Assembly: GCA_026710795.1 (NCBI GenBank)
Contig: JAPOQK010000071.1
Span: 1 to 45,546, forward strand
Length of the DNA stretch: 45,546 bases
From: Candidatus Poribacteria bacterium
Lineage (GTDB): Bacteria > Poribacteria > WGA-4E > WGA-3G
Direction of reading: 5' to 3'
How positions within the stretch are numbered: position 1 is the first letter of the stretch; each line of letters opens with the position of its first letter. The notes beneath the pieces are model-generated. The model was not told the origin of the DNA. It did no database searches and worked only from the letters and a program-made list of their open reading frames with translations. The position numbers and the translations under genes were made by a program. Positions 42,063-45,546 of this stretch are shown here, one piece after another.

Positions 42063-44825
42063 ATGAGGTATTGTACAGCATTGATATTGAATTTTATTCT
42101 GATTGTTTTGTTTGGTACCGCACAAGCAAATCCAGATGTACTTGATAAATTTCACAAATTTAACACTCGCGCTGACAGCGAATTGATTTACGATCTTTAC
42201 ATTATGGGAGATGATAAAATTTCGTTCCTGATCAATAGAATTGCAGATGAAGACCATAAAGTGCCAGAAAATGCCTTTTATATGTTAGAGAATTATTTTC
42301 CCGATGCACGTGCATTGTCTGCACTTAGTGTATTATTCCTTCAAGATACTGATAATTGGGCACGTGAGAAGATTGCGAATTTAATGGCACACATTGATGG
42401 TGAATATACGAAAAGATTTATGGTAAAGCACCTACAAGCAGATCCGGAAACTCAAAAAATAGCTATTGATGTGCTAACCAAACTGAAGGATGAACGCGTT
42501 ATACCATTTCTAATTCAGATAATGGAAAATCCAGGAACATTACCAGAGAGAAAAAGATTTGCTATATATGGACTTGCAGATTTTAAGGATAAACGTGTAG
42601 TTCCTGTCATGCTTGAAACACTAAAAAGTCATGCCAATATAGATAAAGATATATTAAAGGAATTTATAGAAAAACTCGCTCAAATTGACGATGAGCGAAC
42701 AGTTCCAATATTACTGTCTGTGTTGAATATAAACACAGACATTGGAAGAAGATTATACCAAACACATTCTGATGTAGTCATAAACGCACTATCTCAAGCA
42801 GGAGAAGCAAGTATACAGAAGGTGTTAGATAAAGCACAGACGACTGTTCCAGATAGATTATATCAATCATTATTAAAGGTGTTACGTGCTGCAAAAGACC
42901 CTAAACTTGTTCCAATTTTTGAAAAGGTGTGTTTGAAAACAGGTGATGCTGTCCTCAAATCCGCATTGGTAACAGGTATGAAGAATATGGGAACTGATGG
43001 ACTAAATGCTTTATTGACAATTGCAAAACAGAAACCGTGTAAAGAATTGTTACATTCATTAGCAAGTTATAACAGTGTTGATGCTATAGATGCAGTTGCA
43101 TCAATTGCTTTAGACGATTCCTCCCCGCTTCGGATAGATGCTATTGTCGCACTCACATCTTTTGGCAGCTATTGGAACCATGAAGTATCTAAGTACATAC
43201 CAAAATTACTTGAAGATCCAAATCCTAATGTCCGACTTAGCACAATTGACTTGACCCAAAAGATGGAACTCAAGAAGATGGTACCAGTCTTAGAGCAACT
43301 GACACAAAATAGTAAAGGAAATACAAAATATGCAGCATATACAGCATTGGATTATCTATTAGATAAAACACCGTTAGAACTTAAAATCGAAATGAACCAA
43401 AAGAAGTATGATTATGGAGAACCCATAGCGTTGTCTTATTCAATCAAGAATGTCAGTGATCATCCAATAAGAATTGGATACCGCAAAACACTTTCATCAT
43501 CTTATTTAAAATTGAAGATTCAACAACCGGACAACACTTTAGCAAAATACCAAGGAAAATGGGATAGGTTTAGATACGCATCTAATAGACCAGATGATAT
43601 TGAATATTGGTTAGCTATGGATGATGGAAAAGAGTTGATACTTCCCTCCGTAAAATCAGATCATTACGATATATTACAACCAAACGAAATTATTTCTGGT
43701 ATCATTTCTGTAACCGAAGGTTATCGTCTATATCAATCGGGACGTTACTCGGTTCATCTCAAAATCTACTTATCTCCGTGGAAACCAACACATAAAACTG
43801 AGGAGCCAGTTTATAGTAAAAGACCTCCGCTTGGACAAAAGATAAAGTTAAACTTTTTAGCGTGGGAGAAAATGCTTATCTCACCTAAAGTGCATTTTGA
43901 CATTGCTGATCCAACTCCAGAACAATTCAATACAATGCTTGCAGTCATAGATCCAGAGAAGATCAATATAACTGACAGAACACAGGTTGCACATATAGGT
44001 CTTCAAATGGGTGAATTGCGCAAACCGGAAGCTATTCCATCGCTTAAAACACTGAATTCTATGGGATATGAAATGTTTAATCCATCAGATAGGATAGTTA
44101 TGAATTCCGTGCATCAAGCGTTATTGAAATATGATAGTCCTGAATTGGTGAAGTTATGGATAGAAATGTTGGATAAACATAAACCAGACAGTGAAATTAC
44201 GTTGTCAATAATAAAAAAGTTAGGTGCATCTGGAAATGAACAAGCAATCGAACCAATAAAACGTATATTCTTCCAAGTATTAAACACCGAAGCATCAATT
44301 AAGGCAGCAAATGCACTTAAACAACTTGGAGATGAAAGTGGACATAATTGGCTCAAAAATGAGGCGTACCGCAACATTCAACATTGGGATCTAAAAAAGC
44401 GAGTCAAGGGTGCAATAATCCTGACTTTACTTAATACCTCTGATAAAAATCAGTGGAGACTACCTGTCATGGTTAGAGATCAGTTTGATATGGCGGAATT
44501 ATATGATCACTTTAGTATAAGAAACCCTTATTACTTCTCACATATCAGTAAGCGAATTAGCCTGAAAATACCGTGGTATTTTGTTGTAGACTATCATCCG
44601 TCTATCAATTGGACTGATATTCGAGAAAAGGCTGAAACTTTAGATGGGTTGAAGGAACTGTTAAAACACCATGATCCAATAATTCAGCGCGCTGCAGCTT
44701 ATGACCTCGCACATCTTAGGGATATGTCAGGTATAAATTTGATTGAATTGGATCTGCATGCAGAGGATATGGAAACACGTAAACATGCTCGTGAGACACT
44801 TATTAATCTTAGTTCGGGACAGTAG
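42063..44825 (+). CDS. Secreted HEAT-repeat protein
   Basis: The 920-residue product starts with a signal peptide (MRYCTALILNFILIVLFGTA, cleavage after AQA). Residues about 30-440 are HEAT-type helical repeats with DERVIPFLIQIMEN-like units every 30-40 residues. A beta-rich domain with LKIEMNQKKYDYGEPIALSY begins near 445, and the C-terminal ~280 residues return to helical repeats. No catalytic motif is visible, so a scaffold or binding role in the periplasm or outside the cell is likely. I choose ATG 42063 because GGAGGG lies 7 nt upstream; the ATG at 42057 would leave only 1 nt. Confidence 0.85.
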   Translation: MRYCTALILNFILIVLFGTAQANPDVLDKFHKFNTRADSELIYDLYIMGDDKISFLINRIADEDHKVPENAFYMLENYFPDARALSALSVLFLQDTDNWAREKIANLMAHIDGEYTKRFMVKHLQADPETQKIAIDVLTKLKDERVIPFLIQIMENPGTLPERKRFAIYGLADFKDKRVVPVMLETLKSHANIDKDILKEFIEKLAQIDDERTVPILLSVLNINTDIGRRLYQTHSDVVINALSQAGEASIQKVLDKAQTTVPDRLYQSLLKVLRAAKDPKLVPIFEKVCLKTGDAVLKSALVTGMKNMGTDGLNALLTIAKQKPCKELLHSLASYNSVDAIDAVASIALDDSSPLRIDAIVALTSFGSYWNHEVSKYIPKLLEDPNPNVRLSTIDLTQKMELKKMVPVLEQLTQNSKGNTKYAAYTALDYLLDKTPLELKIEMNQKKYDYGEPIALSYSIKNVSDHPIRIGYRKTLSSSYLKLKIQQPDNTLAKYQGKWDRFRYASNRPDDIEYWLAMDDGKELILPSVKSDHYDILQPNEIISGIISVTEGYRLYQSGRYSVHLKIYLSPWKPTHKTEEPVYSKRPPLGQKIKLNFLAWEKMLISPKVHFDIADPTPEQFNTMLAVIDPEKINITDRTQVAHIGLQMGELRKPEAIPSLKTLNSMGYEMFNPSDRIVMNSVHQALLKYDSPELVKLWIEMLDKHKPDSEITLSIIKKLGASGNEQAIEPIKRIFFQVLNTEASIKAANALKQLGDESGHNWLKNEAYRNIQHWDLKKRVKGAIILTLLNTSDKNQWRLPVMVRDQFDMAELYDHFSIRNPYYFSHISKRISLKIPWYFVVDYHPSINWTDIREKAETLDGLKELLKHHDPIIQRAAAYDLAHLRDMSGINLIELDLHAEDMETRKHARETLINLSSGQ

Positions 44826-44872
44826 GGGAACTTAACATGTTCACATGCTGAAATGCTTAAATTCTTGATTTC

Positions 44873-45022
44873 TTTTTCTGAATCTCGGAATGCGCGGAGA
44901 ACGCGGAAGACACAGAACATATCTATCCTAACAATACGCCAACCTGTAAATAAACCTGAACATACAAAAAACTCCTTCTGTGTCTTCCGCGTCCTCTGTG
45001 AATTCTGTGATTCTGACAAAAA
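44873..45022. repeat. 9-bp-periodic inverted element, copy 2
   Basis: The left arm (44873-44917) has GCGCGGAGA, ACGCGGAAG and ACACAGAA units, and the right arm (44976-45022) is its near reverse complement (TTCTGTGTC, TTCCGCGTC, CTCTGTGAA, TTCTGTGAT). The two arms can form a stem of about 45 bp around a 58-nt centre. Related to 18385-18580. Short ORFs on both strands here are artefacts. Confidence 0.7.
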
Positions 45023-45092
45023 AAAACAACCCTCAATCGCAAATTACCCATAAAACATATTGGATATATATTGTTCCAAAATCCACAACCTC

Positions 45093-45121
45093 TTCCAATC
45101 CCCTCTAACCCGTGTTATACT
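45093..45121 (+). promoter_or_regulatory. Promoter of cassette copy 3 (leaderless ORF1)
   Basis: TTCCAA at 45093-45098, a 17-nt spacer ending CGTGT, and TATACT at 45116-45121; then 9 nt to ATG 45131. It matches the promoter of copy 2 in -35 box, spacing and distance to the ATG. Confidence 0.6.
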
Positions 45122-45130
45122 ACTATCACT

Positions 45131-45256
45131 ATGAAAAACGCAACCACATACAAACGCAACATTACTAAAAAGCAAAACAATATACCTATATCAAAAACAG
45201 ACGATAACCAGCAAAAACAAAAGATACAGTATTTCAAGTTTTTTAAGACACAGTAA
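45131..45256 (+). CDS. ORF1 of cassette copy 3 (41 aa, hypothetical)
   Basis: The ORF begins MKNATTYKRNITKKQNN at the same distance from its promoter as ORF1 of copy 2, and is rich in Lys, Asn and Thr. It ends just before the shared core. No domain is recognised. A leader-peptide role is possible. Confidence 0.3.
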   Translation: MKNATTYKRNITKKQNNIPISKTDDNQQKQKIQYFKFFKTQ

Positions 45257-45313
45257 CCCGATGAAAACAACCCATAAACCCAGGCAGGCACAATAATCAG
45301 ACCACAACACAGT

Positions 45314-45357
45314 AAAGATACAGTTATGTAAAATAAGCCGCAAAACTGTATCTTTTT
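45314..45357 (+). promoter_or_regulatory. Stem-loop of repeat cassette copy 3
   Basis: AAAGATACAGT (45314-45324) pairs perfectly with ACTGTATCTTT (45345-45355), with GTTATG opening the loop as in the other copies. AAAAGATACAGT further upstream (45219-45230) is an alternative partner for the same 3' arm. ACGGAGGAAAAA follows immediately. Confidence 0.6.
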
Positions 45358-45378
45358 AAACGGAGGAAAAATACTACG

Positions 45379-45414
45379 ATTCGTAGGTCGGAGCGAGCAA
45401 AGCGACCTCCGACA
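45379..45414. repeat. 36-bp palindromic repeat, copy B
   Basis: Identical in inverse orientation to 18199-18234. It follows directly after the GGAGGAAAAA ribosome-site-like sequence of cassette copy 3, where the small ORF of the other copies would start, so it may have separated or replaced that ORF. Confidence 0.7.
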
Positions 45415-45466
45415 GAATATTATACCATTTCTAATATATAATGTCTCTTTTTGTAGCACAAACTGT

Positions 45467-45546
45467 ATGAAGATTAATTTATTAGTTCGGTTATTCCAAT
45501 TTTCATTAGGTCTGGTAATCGGTTTCCTAACTGTCTTCAGATGTCA
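45467..45546 (+). CDS. Possible partial ORF at the right edge
   Basis: An open frame from ATG 45467 runs off the window, beginning MKINLLVRLFQFSLGLVIGF. The run is hydrophobic, as in a signal peptide or membrane helix. There is no Shine-Dalgarno, so this may be chance. Confidence 0.25.
   Translation, partial: MKINLLVRLFQFSLGLVIGFLTVFRC

Larger units (their letters stand above)
45093..45378 (+). repeat. Repeat cassette, copy 3
   Basis: Contains a promoter (45093-45121), ORF1 (45131-45256), the shared core (about 45261-45300), then the motif set AAAAGATACAGT (45219-45230), AAAGATACAGTTATG (45314-45328) and ACTGTATCTTTTT (45345-45357), followed by ACGGAGGAAAAA. Here GATACAG replaces the GTTACC of the other copies in all three positions, so pairing is perfect over 11-12 bp. 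Confidence 0.75.
44826..45546. other. Intergenic repeat island at the right edge
   Basis: Holds the second 9-bp-periodic element (44873-45022), cassette copy 3 (45093-45378) with its 36-bp palindromic insertion (45379-45414), and possibly the beginning of a gene at 45467. Nothing else is recognised. Confidence 0.65.

Noticed and set aside
38119..45075. TATTGGATATATATTG occurs at about 38119 and 45059.
   Set aside because: AT-rich 16-mer of low complexity; likely chance or weak promoter-like sequence.
19..45466. ACAGTTTGTGCTACA at 19-33 is the reverse complement of a stretch near 45452-45466.
   Set aside because: A single 15-bp match is expected by chance in an AT-rich window of this size.

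Overview
The window looks like chromosomal DNA of an uncultured bacterium. Moderately AT-rich DNA, a C-x-P-x-R sulfatase, phytanoyl-CoA dioxygenase, amidohydrolase, DUF169, DUF1015 and DUF6785 proteins, Gfo/Idh/MocA and xylose-isomerase-like enzymes, secreted WD40 and HEAT proteins and many short palindromic repeats together resemble Candidatus Poribacteria or related sponge/marine lineages. This is inference from gene content; no rRNA or tRNA gene is visible to confirm it.

Layout. 1-465: a repeat cassette (copy 1). 466-1842: a dimethylformamidase-large-subunit-like protein. 2001-6128 (minus): a tightly coupled three-gene operon of a kinase with two GHKL ATPase domains, a receiver-like protein and an unknown protein; it is more AT-rich than its flanks and looks like a signalling or defence module. 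6475-13338 (plus): sulfatase, a B12/radical SAM protein that must be read through an in-frame TGA as a selenoprotein, a secreted WD40 protein, DUF169 and an SDR. 13551-15917: secreted lamin-tail-like protein, lipoprotein and ABC-2 permease. 15933-17578 (minus): amidohydrolase and PhyH dioxygenase. 17579-18907: a gene desert packed with repeats. 18908-26288 (minus): zinc alcohol dehydrogenase, ATP sulfurylase, membrane glycosyltransferase-like protein, endonuclease III and a DUF6785 membrane protein. 26432-29984 (plus): DUF3352-like protein, small coiled-coil protein, PIN toxin-like protein and an oxidoreductase coupled to it by ATGA. 30022-37667 (minus): nine closely spaced genes (SDR, J-domain protein, IF-1, CinA-like, esterase, DUF1015, cysteine synthase, unknown, sugar isomerase). 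37668-38376: a second repeat island. 38377-41319: molybdate transport operon modABC with a small extra gene. 41299-41958 (minus): coaE. 42063-44825: secreted HEAT-repeat protein. 44826-45546: a third repeat island, perhaps with the start of another gene.

Three observations stand out. (1) The radical SAM gene at 8138 does not stop at TGA 9488-9490: the frame continues Cys-Sec-Ala-Glu-Pro and ends at TAA 9530-9532, with a hairpin 15 nt after the TGA, fitting a bacterial SECIS. (2) Three dispersed cassettes (near 100, 18000 and 45200) share a core and a set of short motifs that can pair with each other. The motif sequence differs between cassettes (GTTACC in two, GATACAG in one) but changes together within each, so pairing is kept. 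Two of them also share a promoter (TTCCAA-N17-TATAAT or TATACT) ending 9 nt before an ATG. (3) The twin-GHKL kinase operon has a receiver partner without a DNA-binding domain and a third protein I cannot assign.

Promoters readable in the sequence include several whose -10 box ends 7-9 nt before the start codon, implying leaderless mRNAs.
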